64,000 bases of DNA from Phoma sp. XZ068 (taxonomy: Eukaryota; Ascomycota; Dothideomycetes; Pleosporales; Didymellaceae): positions 1,284,486-1,348,485 of the forward strand of contig RBKR01000015.1 in the NCBI GenBank assembly GCA_004835665.1, read 5' to 3'. Below are positions 25,720-36,840 of the stretch, in pieces. The notes under the pieces are model-generated. The model had not been told where the DNA came from and did no database searches. It saw nothing but the letters and a program-made list of their open reading frames with translations. A program made the position numbers and the translations under genes. Position 1 is the stretch's first letter. Each line of letters opens with the position of its first letter.

Positions 25720-26805
25720 CTAGGGTTGTCCATTTAGGTTTCTGCCAATCGCTTGCTGAAAGTCTTTCAGGAACACCCATCTACCCTTGTTGATCCAATC
25801 TTGCTTTAGAAAATCATTCGCGTACTTTGGGAAGACTTCAATGAAATCGGTCAGGTGACAGTCGTGGGCAACAATGATAAAGGTGTTCCCGCTGCCATCG
25901 GCTTCGATGATCTTGTCAACCGTCTGTTCGGCCATGTCTGGGTCACCAAAAAGCATGCCGGGCCGCACAACACCGTAGAATGGCTTTGTTGTATCGCCAC
26001 CGCGAAGAATGGGTTTAAAGAGTGAGCCTGGACAGGGTATTGCGCTCTCATTTCTGAATGGATGCGGTGTGATTGTGTCTGGCAAAGGATGGTATTTGTG
26101 CGGCCGCATCTCGGCGCTATGGTGACAGGTGTCCGCGCCCATGAGGATGAAACTGTCCGGAGTGTTTGTCACTCTCGCAAGCGCGTTTAGATGGCCTACA
26201 GTATGACCTGGCGCGTCGAGAATGTAGAAGCTGCCGTCGCCGAAATAATCGATTGCTGGGAACGATCCAACCTTCACGCTAGAATCAGTGAAAGACAGTT
26301 CCCGCAGCTCGCGGCCGGCAAAATCGGAGTCCAATATGGGGGCATTGGGGTCTGTTGGGTAGCCTGATACGAAGGTCTCCTTGAATCCAGGTCCCACCAG
26401 CAGCGATGTGCTCGTAGGGAATCTGCTGGGATCACCAACATGGTCCCAGTGCCAGTGGCTCCAAATGATACTCTCAACGTCATTCGCCCGGACTCCCCCT
26501 TCTTCAAGAATGGTTCTCACATCTTTCTCGACGCTGCAGGTGCTTCCACTTGTCTTGAGATAGTCTGTGATGATAGGTGGGAGGTTGTGAACGTCCTCAC
26601 GTACGCCTAAGTCAAAAAGTACTTTGCGCCCAGAAGAAGGATGTTCGATGAGGAACGCGTATGAAGGACATTCAAGCCAGTTGTGACCTTCTATGGCATG
26701 TGATACCATGCCATTCAAGGGGACACGGATAGATGACGTGGAGTCGATGATGCGGACATTGACCGTAGAAGAAGAATTCGGAACAGAGAAAGCCGACCGA
26801 AGCAT
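25720..26805 (-). CDS. Metallo-beta-lactamase-fold hydrolase, lactonase-like
   Basis: A single exon of 361 aa from the ATG at 26805; the longer frame upstream begins with GTG and is not used. The zinc motif HWHWDHVGD (HxHxDH) is at about residues 116-124, followed by PGHTVGHL near 200, GADTCHH near 222 and a late AHDCHL, giving the full set of metal ligands for a dinuclear site. The spacing resembles fungal lactonase/AttM-like hydrolases that open lactone or lactam rings, often found in catabolic and detoxification clusters. No signal peptide is evident, so it is probably cytosolic. It is divergent from the SDR gene, and the shared 338-bp promoter has two CGG-N10-CCG sites. The ester, lactone or lactam substrate is unknown. 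Confidence 0.87.
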   Translation of the reverse strand: MLRSAFSVPNSSSTVNVRIIDSTSSIRVPLNGMVSHAIEGHNWLECPSYAFLIEHPSSGRKVLFDLGVREDVHNLPPIITDYLKTSGSTCSVEKDVRTILEEGGVRANDVESIIWSHWHWDHVGDPSRFPTSTSLLVGPGFKETFVSGYPTDPNAPILDSDFAGRELRELSFTDSSVKVGSFPAIDYFGDGSFYILDAPGHTVGHLNALARVTNTPDSFILMGADTCHHSAEMRPHKYHPLPDTITPHPFRNESAIPCPGSLFKPILRGGDTTKPFYGVVRPGMLFGDPDMAEQTVDKIIEADGSGNTFIIVAHDCHLTDFIEVFPKYANDFLKQDWINKGRWVFLKDFQQAIGRNLNGQP

Positions 26806-26945
26806 GTTCGGTACTCGAAATATAAGTGTAGTGTTATGTGATAGAACTGTGTTCACATTAGAGGAATATTATCTTTAAGAGAGACGGCTTTAATTTATTG
26901 AATCTTTCGGCAGCTGCATTAACCTCAAATTTGCCGAACTGTACT

Positions 26946-27021
26946 CGGCTCAGGATAGCCGAGCCTGGACCACAGATGCCGAGCTTGAACATCGAACCAT
27001 GTATTCGGCTTAAGATAGCCG
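26946..27021. promoter_or_regulatory. Two CGG-N10-CCG sites in a bidirectional promoter
   Basis: CGGCTCAGGATAGCCG (26946-26961) and CGGCTTAAGATAGCCG (27006-27021) lie exactly 60 bp apart, between the divergent metallo-hydrolase (ATG at 26805) and SDR (ATG at 27144) genes. Inverted CGG triplets at fixed spacing are the classic target form of Zn2Cys6 dimers, and such a regulator is encoded at 29459-31356. The first copy extends to a perfect CTCGGCT/AGCCGAG inverted repeat. Binding is inferred. Confidence 0.55.
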
Positions 27022-27143
27022 ATTCTAGAGATTATGCACTATTAAAGGATACACCGTGACTACTGCTTCCATGCACTTACTTTAAATAATTCCTTCGCTC
27101 TCTTAAAAGAGCTTTACGAGTCTATACCGTGAGAGAGCAGAAT

Positions 27144-28203
27144 ATGTCTGTACGTACAGCTATCATTACGGGAGCCGCTAATGGGATTGGCCGCGCCATC
27201 GCGCTACGCCTCGCCCAGGATGGTTTCCAGCTAGCCATCAATGATTTAGCAAGCCAAGAGATCAAGCTTAAGGAGCTTCAGTACGAAGTTGAACTCAAAG
27301 GTATTATGCATATCCTGTAAAGAGACTTGGCTAATGTCTTTAGGGAAGAGATGTATGATCCTCCTTGGGAACGTAAGTAGTGAGGAAGAGGTTGCAGACA
27401 TGGTTCAAAACACGGTGAGAACGCTTGGCGGACTTGATGTGAGTTACCATGCATGTGTCTGCGAAAGAATAGGACGAAAGAATGGGAGAACGTCTAATCG
27501 GAAAACATGACTTAGGTGATGGTGGCAAACGCTGGGATAATTCTTGTCAAGCCACTCCTAGAGATCAGCGCGAGCGAATGGGATAAGGTCCAAGCGGTGA
27601 GCCTTGCGATCGACACATACTCGGAATGCAAACACTAAGAACCATCGAGATCAACGTGCGAGGCGTGTTCCTATGCTATAAATATGCAGCTCTGGAAATG
27701 ATCAAGCAGGGTCGCGGTGGTAAGATAATTGGCGCCTGTTCCATCTCCGGGCACCGGCCGGTAAGAGCCAAACAAGCCATTGGAACTCAAGAGGCTGATT
27801 CAAAAATATATTAGGGTGCCCAGGCGCTTGCATATTCTGTCAGCAAGTGGGCTGTACGCGGGCTCACCCAGGCTTCTGCAATGGAGCTTGCACAACATGG
27901 CATAACTGTCAATGCCTACTGCCCAGGAATGGTTCGAACTGACATGTGGGAAACGATCGATAGCAGTATAGGCAGTCAATTAGGAGTTTCAAAGGGAGTG
28001 GTGTTTAACAAGGCTGTCGAAAGCCGCATTGCGTCAAAGAAGCCTCAGGTGCGTCAGCTATACTTAATGTCGACTTAGCCCACTGACGGCGACAATAGAC
28101 AGCGGACGACATTGCTGGTTTAGTGAGTTTCATGGGAAGCAAGGACTCGGATCAGATGACAGGACAGAGCTTGATCATGGATGGAGGCATTGTGTTTGCT
28201 TGA
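27144..28203 (+). CDS. Short-chain dehydrogenase/reductase, acetoin/diacetyl-reductase-like
   Basis: Model of six exons: 27144-27300, 27344-27438, 27516-27596, 27650-27760, 27815-28048 and 28099-28203. Five introns of 43-77 bp all join in frame to give 260 aa, the classical SDR length. Visible are the cofactor loop TGAANGIG (residues 9-16), the VANAGI motif, the catalytic triad S142, Y155 and K159 (YSVSK), and the C-terminal MTGQSLIMDGG. INVRGVFLCYKYAALEMI is close to the diacetyl/acetoin reductase group of classical SDRs. It should use NAD(P)H to interconvert a ketone and an alcohol in the cytosol; the substrate is not known. The third acceptor (CGAG at 27649) was chosen because only it restores frame and motif. 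Confidence 0.88.
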
Positions 28204-29016
28204 GAATGGCAAATGTGACGGACAAATTTTCTCGGCGCAGTTGGTAAAGTCGCATTGAGCGCCGATCCTTTTTTTTTTTACATTATTCTGGCCCTGAGAC
28301 TGCAAATTCTTGTCTACCCACATCCCGTTGTCGTTGGTGTGGATGATCTGTCACGACAGTGATCGTGCAATTATGGTCTAGGTCGAAATAGGATGCGATG
28401 GTATGCTAGCTACTTCAATCGTTTTGTAGTGAAACAGAGTTTGCCTGCCATAGCTACCATGCTCTGAAGGATTAAAGTACAGCTCTGGTCTTTTCAGTTC
28501 CATGATGTCTGCGTCTCAAAGATGGTCTATTTGGTGTCGTTGCAACGAACATGCATTTCTGGACATCTGAAAGTGATATTTTGGGCTCAAACCAAACACC
28601 GAAACCTTCGCAAGGTGATTGATCATAAGGCTCCACCTATTTGTATCTATGAGGATCAGATCGACTGTGCGTCGTCTAGTGCTTCGGGTGGGCTCGGAGA
28701 TGACGGATCCCAGACACGAATCTTTCAGTTGACAATGATCGCATGTCGGCTCATCTGAACACCGAATAGATAGGTCCTACAATTTCGTTCTGTGAATCTG
28801 GGGAAGCTCGTTTGTTTAAGTAGTATCTCCCGCGAGAATAGCGAACTCAGCTTGTTTAGAGCAAAGGGTAAAACACCTACCGGGTGATAATCGATTCTAC
28901 TGAAGCAGAGATGAAGAACTTTATCTACTAAGACCCTGTCTTCGCAATTTTTAGTAATAGTTGCATAGTGCAGTCGCGGAGTATTCTGTAAGCAAGTGTT
29001 TTAGTGTTTCTAAAGC
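28204..29016. other. Intergenic, no gene recognised
   Basis: GC-normal DNA. The open frames at 28522-28758 and elsewhere lack family motifs. A T10 run occurs near 28269-28279, downstream of the SDR stop. Confidence 0.5.
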
Positions 29017-29212
29017 CCAACACTCAGAACATACGAGATTTTTCGCACGCCCGCGCGGTTCGGCTTCCTACTGCATCAACTGGCCTGCTGTCCATTTAGC
29101 ATTGCTGCCATTCGCCAACACTCAGAACATACGAGATTTTTCGCACGCCCGCGCGGTTCGGCTTCCTACTGCATCAACTGGCCTGCTGTCCATTTAGCAT
29201 TGCTGCCATTCG
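29017..29212. repeat. Perfect 98-bp tandem duplication
   Basis: The 98-bp unit 29017-29114 is repeated without a difference I can see at 29115-29212. It starts CCAACACTCAGAACATACGA and ends GCTGCCATTCG. It lies about 250-440 bp before the start codon of the Zn2Cys6 regulator. Identity suggests a recent event. It falls below the length at which RIP normally acts. Confidence 0.93.
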
Positions 29213-29278
29213 ATATCTCCGCAAGCAACTAACCCCTGGTTGCGCATTTGCCCGCGGACCAAAATGGGCTGTGAATCT

Positions 29279-29295
29279 CGGTTGATAAATAGCCG
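29279..29295. promoter_or_regulatory. Possible CGG-N11-CCG site upstream of the regulator gene
   Basis: CGGTTGATAAATAGCCG lies about 165 bp before the ATG of the Zn2Cys6 gene and shares the CGG...ATAGCCG frame of the two sites at 26946 and 27006, with one more spacer base. It could mediate autoregulation, but a single site of this simplicity can occur by chance. Confidence 0.35.
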
Positions 29296-29458
29296 AAGGC
29301 TCCGAGCCGACGTCTTCCCAGCCTTTTACTCTTTCGATCGCGCAGCTACCCCGCAATTTGCCCTATCGAGGCCAACCCACCCCCAGCCTCCTTGCGTACT
29401 GCTTAAAATAGTCTTGGTAGATATCTCCTTACTTCTCCTGCTGCTGACGTGCAATACG

Positions 29459-31356
29459 ATGAAAAACCCTCGAATTCGAGCTCGTTTAGTGTGCACTAGG
29501 TGCCACGAACGCAAGGTCCGGTGTGATTTGAGCCAGCAGCCCAGTGACGTGGGCTGCCGTAATTGCCAAAGGGAACAATACCCATGCCGGTTACGTTTCA
29601 TCCTCACATCCGCGAAACTCTCCTAATATGACTGTTAGAACATATCAAGGGGCAAGAAAACGAAGACTCCCACGGGATGGAACCTCAACTAACAACAGGA
29701 ATACCTTTCCGACCGATGTCCAGCAGGGAGGAATAAGTCCCAACTCCCATTGTTCGGTGCCGAGTTTGCCACCAACACCCGCTCTCAGCGGTTTTTTTGG
29801 GACTGAATCAGTATTGTCCATCTCAGAGGGATCTCTCCTCAGCTCCCATAACCCAATACTTCCACCACAGAACGCTGAAGCGATTCTCACACTCACCAAT
29901 GCCACGCTCCTGCCAAGCGGACGATATCGTGAAGTACTGCAGGAACTCTACGTTCAGCACCTCTATCCGTCCGTACCCGTCCTCAGCAATGAAGAAACAT
30001 GTCTACTTCTTCAGCAGGCTCTCTGCTTTGCCGGCAGCATAGTGAGACGGCCAGGAGATTGTCCAAAGAACTTCGGGCCCAATGACATCTATGCCAGGAT
30101 AAAGACGTTGTTGTTTGTTGGGGTGGAAAGTGACGTCGTGGCCTTGCTCAAGGCTTTCTGTGTGCTCAGTTGTTGGACCCCTCTATCTCCCCATGTCGCA
30201 ACTATAGATCATCCGTGGCATTGGACGGGGGTGGCCATACGACTAGCATTGCAACTGGGCTTCCACAAGGAGTCTGTGCACTCTGGACCTTCAGTTCCAC
30301 CTCAAAGCAGGGACATCTGGTGGTATCTCTTCGTAAGTTGTAACCGGTTGCATCACCGATGATTACTCACCAATACAGTGCAACGATACACTTCAATCTA
30401 TCTGCTTTGGCCGGCCTCCTATGATTCGTTTACAGGATTTTGACGTGGGACTACCGAAGGATGACTCTCCTTTCAGCAAGCTCAGCAGTGGACGTCCATT
30501 CATTGAGCTGGTCACAAACTTGAGTGCTATCGCTACACTAGCTTCTCGCACCGAAGAGGTTCGACTTGACGAATTGCGCAAACTTTTACAGACCCTGGAG
30601 AGATGGATCGATAACGTACCAGCCGAGCTAGCACTCTATGATAGGAATGGAGCGAGAAACCCGCACAACCGATGGGCGGCTGAGATCCACATATACTATT
30701 TTGTGTCGATTATTCTGATCTACCTATTACCTGGTTCACATCGACAAGATCACGCGTTTCGGTCAGTGGCCGTACTTGCATCGTCCTGCGTTGTGCGCTT
30801 GTATGAGGCTATGCTGTATCGAGATGAGATCAACTATTTGCTTCCCATACACGCTTGGCTCGCCTTAGCCGCAGCACTTCCGCAATTCTATCCTGCTGGT
30901 CCGCCATCTGAGATGTTTGTCGATGAGGAGGTTGAGCTACTTCGATCCGTACTAGTTCAATTCTCAGCAAAGCACACATCCGCGAAGCTTTGCCTCTGCA
31001 AGATTGAGAGGCTTCAAAAAGACCATACGGAAAAGCCGAAAGTACATACACTCGGAGTGCGAATGGACAACGTCACAAGATCTCCGCAGAACAATGGCGT
31101 ATATCCTTCGCATGAATGTTTGAAATCCCTCTTTCCTTTTCCAGAAAGTATATCTCCTAAAATGGAGCATCTCATTTCGGTTTTGGGCGATTTTAACTAC
31201 TCGGCTTCGGATCTCCTTCAATCATCCCATGTGGTCCCTGATGCTACCTTCGAGTGGTCTGACATCAACCTCGACAGTCTTGGCTTTCTCAGTGACGTCT
31301 TTAATGTAGAAACTACGGAGCCATTCGGGTCTCAAATATGCGGCACGCAGCAATGA
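29459..31356 (+). CDS. Zn2Cys6 fungal transcription factor, likely cluster regulator
   Basis: Three exons (29459-29589, 29639-30332, 30379-31356) with introns of 49 and 46 bp give 600 aa in frame. The first donor splits an Arg codon just after the zinc cluster. The N-terminal cluster CTRCHERKVRC...CRNCQREQYPC has the pattern CX2CX6CX10CX2CX6C (C12, C15, C22, C33, C36, C43). Basic residues follow in RKRRLPR. The middle region around the second splice, IWWYLF joined to CNDTLQSICFGRPPMI and then DFDVGLP, is the signature of the Fungal_trans (PF04082) regulatory domain. It is nuclear and binds DNA as a dimer. Its place between the SDR and the CMD/BVMO genes, with CGG-inverted sites nearby, suggests control of the cluster. 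Confidence 0.9.
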
Positions 31357-31622
31357 CAAATGCAATGCAAAGAATTTGGTAGAGTGCAAGGGGGAAAAGC
31401 GCGTCTTGTCTGTGCAACCACCTGGCAGGACTCATCACCTCTGCTGGTGCCTGCGAAGGCTTTACTACTAGCACCACGATATCAGTACGTACTACCAAAC
31501 AGTCCTACGTCATCAAATCTCACTGCATCTCATTTATGGCTTTCAGATTGCCGATATGGGAATTGAGAATATCTGGGTTCTTTCGTATTCAGAGCGGAAG
31601 GTACCCGGACTGAATTATAAGC

Positions 31623-32095
31623 TCAAGCGAGTTTTGCACCTTCAGTCCTCTTGGACGATGCTCTCTTCTCTTCAAAAATCTCGCTGGCAACCAACAATGC
31701 GTCTCTTCCTGCAGGAACCCCACAGTAGATCATGGCGTGTCTACAAGCTTCGATAATCTGTGCTTCCGACAACCCATTAACAAGCGCAGCCTTAATATGG
31801 ATGCGTAACTCCGGTCCTCTGTTGAGAGCAATGAGCATGGCGATGTTGATCAAAGACCGTTCTGGGAAAGTAAGGCCTGTACGAGCGTACGAAGAGAAGC
31901 ACGTCTCAGCAATGTACTCCGCACCGATCTTGCTTGGCAAGTCATCACGCTGGTCGCCGTTATCAGTGCTGCCAGATACACAATTAGCCTGTGTAGACTT
32001 ACTGAATTTGATCTTAGTGCGTTGAACAAGTCTTCTCCGAAGAACTCATGCATCATCTTAACTCCCAGGAGTTGCTTCTCTGCGGAGTTCTCCAT
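31623..32095 (-). CDS. Carboxymuconolactone decarboxylase-like protein, two exons
   Basis: Exons 32095-32003 and 31949-31623 are joined by a 53-bp intron (32002-31950) with a GTAAGT donor, a CACTGAT branch-like site and a CCAG acceptor, giving 139 aa, the normal size for the CMD/AhpD-like fold. The second exon reads IGAEYIAETCFSS, INIAMLIALNRGPELRIHIKA, then YCGVPAGRDALLVASEIF, the typical order of the family. In bacteria gamma-CMD decarboxylates a muconolactone in the protocatechuate branch. Fungal relatives in clusters often have other isomerase- or decarboxylase-like roles. Only one obvious Cys sits in the C-terminal half, so an AhpD peroxidase CXXC site is absent. It is divergent from the BVMO gene. 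Confidence 0.85.
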
Positions 32096-33114
32096 CCTGA
32101 AAGAGGCTGACGCGAGGTAGGTGCTTGGTATAAGGTCATTCGAATAGAGTCTCAGTCGACAGATTTATGTTGCTATATATATTGGCACCTTTCCAAGCCG
32201 CAACAATTGTAATAGCTGTTATGCGTCAGCCGATTACCGAGCTCATTATACCGAGTCTACCAGCGTCGCCTGTCGGCACTTTATTCGGCCACTCGTTCGG
32301 CCACTCGTGGATACTAATTGACCCAGTAGAGCATTACTAACAACTTACTGACAACTGTCTGACAATTGAGTCGTGACCGGCAATAGTCTGAACCTAACGG
32401 ATGCTAGAATCGTCATATACAGCACTGCGGATAGCCAAGCCTTGCACTGTTACATGCTTACAATATCGAATAATCGACTAATTGCGCGGAACAAACCGTT
32501 CGGACCCGCGCACGTCGTTGATATGCATACCTGTGTATTAAATTCGCTCCTCTCTGGTGTAAGCGCCGAGAGTGAACTTGAGAAGAGAAACAGCAGTGCT
32601 ATCATTATGCGCACACTAAAAACTTTTCCGAACAGGTTCCAGAGATGCCGGGCGAGTTGGCAAGATCTCTAGCTGCCACTACCGGATATCGCATGAGGCA
32701 AAAAAATAAATGAAAAATAAACGAAAATGGGCGTGAGGAAACAGAAGTGAAAGTCTCGGCTGTCACTATCATCCACACTCATACTATCGGCAATCAGAGT
32801 TAACGAAATGAGCATGCGGTATGAAAGAGTCTCAACAATTGGGTCGCGCTCTGTACTGATTCATGGAGAGTTAAGACCATTTCCACTCGGCACTCGGCAT
32901 CTCGCTTCTCAAAACACCCATGGTGGACCTAAGAATGATGTTATCTTGCAAAGGCGCTTCTGCTCGCCGTTGGCGTATGACCGAAGAACCGGATCCAATC
33001 TGTAGCTAAAACCCTGCCTAAGGTAACGTTCTGCCTTTAAACAATATTGCATCTCCGAACCATTATTACGAAACGAGCTCAATTCGAAGAGTACCCATAC
33101 ACTTATTAAACATA
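32096..33114. promoter_or_regulatory. Shared upstream region of CMD and BVMO genes
   Basis: About 1.0 kb separates these divergent genes. Two direct copies of TTCGGCCACTCG (32284-32295 and 32296-32307) stand about 190 bp before the CMD start codon. Further CTCGGCA/TTCGG words occur near 32275 and 32885. No gene was recognised in the short open frames at 32373-32672 and 32808-33005. Confidence 0.45.
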
Positions 33115-35081
33115 ATGTCAAACAACCGGCTCAAACAGATCGAAAGCCACATTTCAGGGTCTCGAGAATGTCCTGTGAGAACCTACGAGATCTTGGAGCA
33201 ACCTCTTGGTACCACACAGCATCTTCGAATCGTCAGCATTGGTGCGGGCATGAGCGGAATCAACATGATTCGATCACTTCGACTCCACCTCACGAACTAT
33301 GAACACATAGTTTATGAGAAAAACCCTGAGATTGGAGGAACCTGGTACGAAAACAGATACCCAGGCTGCAAGTGCGATGTGCCATCGCACAACTATCAGT
33401 TCTCTTGGCGGCCGCAGCCGGAATGGAGTGGTTTCTTCTCACCGGCGCCTGAGATTCAAGCATATTTGTGTAAAGTATGCAAAGAAGAGAATATGTATGG
33501 CTCCATCAAATTGAACCATAGAGTCAGCCATGCAGAATGGGATAATTCCAACGCTGTATGGCGACTCAAAATTATCGATCTGGAAAACGATGTCGAAGTC
33601 GCCGATTACTGCCACTTTCTTCTAGATGCCACCGGAGTCCTTAAGTCAGTTTTCTTCCCGATACAATATTTTCTCTCGTTGGACTCATGTGTACTGATGC
33701 TGGCAAACATAGTCATTGGAAGTGGCCCGAGATATCTGGTCTACACAGCTTCGAGGGACGAATTGTGCATACTGCAGATTGGCCCAACGATTTCGATCAC
33801 AGAGGTCTTACTGTTGCTGTTATTGGCAATGGTTCTTCTGGTGTCCAGATAATACCGGAGATTCAACCAGGTATGCTTGGGGCGCACCATATTACCCCTA
33901 GAGACGGCTGACGATATGCGCAGACGTTACAAACCTCATACACTTCGTGCGAGCGCCCACGTGGGTTGTTCCTTCTCGTCTCCAGCTATTGGCTCAAGGC
34001 AGCGGGGACGGTATTTTCAGTGAGGTTGAGTTGGATGACAAGGCACAATTCACTCGGGCACAGATTGATCGGTTCAAGTCGGACCCGGACTTCTACCAAA
34101 AGTTCGTCAAATCTGTTGAAGAAATTGTGAACAGCAACTTTCCGGTCGTAAGTTCGTCGCGCATGCATCTAAGATTGGAACTGATGAAAGTTCAAGATGC
34201 TAAAGGACACGGAGTTCGCAACTGGTGTGCAAGCAAAAGCAAAAGAATACATGAGAGAAGCGTTGGGAGGAGACGAGCACCTTTGTAGGGCTTTCATTCC
34301 TCACTTCCCTATTGGATGTCGACGCCTAACCCCTGCTGTTGAGTATCTCCGGGCATTAAGAAACCCTAATGTTCGCGTGGTCACGGATCCCATTATTCGT
34401 GTCGAGGCCCACGGGCTTAGAATCGAAACCAATGAACTGATCAAGGTCGATGTGATAGTCTGCGCTACAGGCTTCAACGTTTCTTTTCGCCCTCGGTTCC
34501 CAATCATCAGTAGCAAAGGGAATCTTCAAGACATCTGGGCTAAGAATGCACCAAAATCCTACATGTCCTGTGCGGTGCCAGGTTTCCCAAATTACTTTAG
34601 CAAGTATTTCGAAAACAATCCTTACAAATCATTACTGACTTGGTATCTTTTAGCTTTCCTAGGGCCAAATGCTCCTATTGGGCATGGCAGTGTTTTCACC
34701 ATAACCGAGCATATAGCCAAGTATCTCGTCCGCATTATCAAAAAGTGTCAGATAGAGGGTATACGCACAATCGCCCCCCAGGAGTCGGTGGTTGATGAAT
34801 TATTTGAGCATACCCAAAGATTTATGCCTCGAACGGCGTGGGCAGGGAATTGTACTTCTTGGTTCAAAGACGGATCGAGAGATGGACCAGTAACAGCTCT
34901 GCATCCCGGAAGTAGAATCCATTTCTTCCATATGCTGGAGACTTTCAGGGGTGAAGACTGGGATTATACATGGCGAAGTGGAAGTAACCGCTTTCAATTC
35001 CTGGGGAATGGATTCTCAACGAAAGAGCTGGGCGAAGGCGATCGTACTTGGTACCTAAACAACCCAGATAACCTTTACTAG
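33115..35081 (+). CDS. Baeyer-Villiger monooxygenase, class B flavoprotein
   Basis: Four exons (33115-33644, 33713-33870, 33924-34147, 34191-35081) with introns of 68, 53 and 43 bp give 600 aa in frame. The FAD loop is GAGMSG near residue 43, then GGTWYENRYPG and CDVPSHNY. The Baeyer-Villiger fingerprint FEGRIVHTADWP (FxGxxxHxxxWP) is complete near 188-199. The NADPH loop GNGSSG lies near 212, and ATGF near 394 closes the flavin site. Such enzymes insert one oxygen from O2 next to a ketone, giving an ester or lactone, with NADPH as reductant. The nearby lactonase-like hydrolase, CMD-like protein and SDR would suit later or earlier steps of a ketone-degrading route. The substrate cannot be inferred. 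The C-terminus is long, like cyclopentadecanone- or steroid-type BVMOs. Confidence 0.92.
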
Positions 35082-35369
35082 GCTCCTCTGCAAAAGTCTC
35101 AAGGTCTCCCTATACATCTCAGAAACATGGTTCTATATCGTAGGATACAGAACGCGTGTCTGCTTCTTACCCATATTGATGATCTGGCAGGTAGTATAAA
35201 AAAGTAATCTAAACCCAGTATACTCAGAACCAGAGACACATAAACTGTAGAAAATCTTTTCATATTCAATCATTCCTATTAGATCTATAGCATAGGCTAA
35301 TGCATAAATGCATCACCGATTCGCCCTTCCTTCAGTGTCAGTGATTTAAAGAAATGATTTGGGCCCTTT

Positions 35370-36840
35370 TAAATAACTCCGCCAATCTTGAATCTACCTC
35401 GAACTCTACTCTAAAAGAAGGCGTTAGGGTCATACGACTTCGACACCTGTCTGATATACAGTATGTTTGCTGTTCCAAAGCTCCTGAGTGGGTCCTGCAT
35501 CGCGTTCGAATAGGGCAAATAGATGAACTCATCACTTCCAACCGACTTTGCAAAAACTGTGATGCCTCGACAAGCTGCCGCTAATGCCTGATTAATCTAT
35601 GGAGCCCAAGTCTCATTCTCTGGAGTTAGCAAAGTGACACCTAGTGGAAAGTAGAGCTGACTACAAGGAGACCAATCGAGTCCAAGCAGGTTCACCCTTC
35701 TTTGAACCCAATGTCAGCGACCCGTGAAAGGAGTGGCTGGAACTCGAGTATTGTGCTGAGGTTCTGAACGCCAAGAGTGGCACTTCAATTATGCAACCAG
35801 GCTCACATGTTGTTCAAAGCAGTGGCGCACGACTCGTGGGTCGTCAGCAATTGACGTGGGTCCACTTCCGACTCCCCTAGGGACATAATGTTGATGATTT
35901 TGAATCCACCAGGGTCTTTATACAACTCACGGATTCTTTGACTTCAGCTCAGAGGCTTCAATGTTCGCAATTTCTGGAAGGGTCGTTGATTGTATTGTAC
36001 TTAAGAACCAAGGTTGGCAGCCGCTTGAAGGCGTTGGAGGCGTCGAAGGCTGTAGTACTCGGGTTGTTCGTGGAGTTGATTTCGGCCACCGTCAAGCTAA
36101 TACCGGACCCCGGATCATTGGCTGTGATCGAATTGATTGCATTATCCTGGAAAGATTGACCCAGATCTGCGAATTTAACGATTGCGTCGATGTACTCGTC
36201 TGTGTGCTCTTCCCCCCAATAGTCCTTGTTCGAGCGTCAGGTTATTGGCTGGAAATGCCTCGATGTCAATCTGGTGACGATCCCGACGTTCCAATTCCTC
36301 CTATAAGCACCTGCTATAGATCTGAGTGGACCGATGCGTTTGCGTTGATGATCGGTACCTTAGCTAACACCACCTCGTAGTCAACGATACGGTCACATCC
36401 GAACCCCCCCTCGCGCCATATGCCAACCAACTCCACCACCAGGCAGGAGACCACCAACACCCACTACCGACTGTTTTCCACCAGCCACACGGACACCATG
36501 CTCCTCCAAGGCGGCATTTGTGTCGCCCCACCGTGATCCGGTTCCCACGCTTGCAATGTTGGGTTCCGCGTTGTAAGTAATGATGTTCAGGTAAGTCAGA
36601 TCTATGATCACGCCGTTGGTGATGCTATTCTGTTCGTCGCGTCCGTGTCCGCCACTACGTATCGCTACATGCCAGTCTCCGACGCCTTCACCAAAAGAGT
36701 CAAGGGCGTTGATGACCTCGGAGACCTCGGTAGCTGTGCTTGGCTGGGTGAAGCATCAGGATTTCCGCTGCGTCTGGACATTCCAAGAGCTTTCAACGAG
36801 GGTGGGGTATATGGGAGAGGACGGTATGTGTACCACGGAT
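35370..36840 (-). pseudogene. Berberine-bridge-type FAD-linked oxidase pseudogene
   Basis: The minus strand, read through stops and frame changes, matches the BBE-like family in order. A middle FAD_binding_4 stretch includes IIDLTYLN, SVGTGSRWGD, ALEEHGVRVAGG and VGVGGLLPGGG (36611 to about 36400). Then comes GCDRIVDYEVVLA (about 36395-36350), followed by EFQPL and ADIG (near 35735). A C-terminal YDPNAFF sits near 35430. One frame break lies at a run of seven C at 36405-36411, and a TAG interrupts ASVHSDL. The N-terminal part (36610-36840) is in yet other frames. It was probably once a secreted flavoenzyme of the same cluster. The decay is by indels and stops without the TA-bias of RIP. Confidence 0.75.

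Noticed and set aside
25720..26856. 378-aa form of the metallo-hydrolase
   Set aside because: It begins with GTG at 26856; the first ATG is at 26805.
21974..35081. Classical secondary-metabolite cluster
   Set aside because: No polyketide synthase, peptide synthetase, terpene cyclase or prenyltransferase is present.
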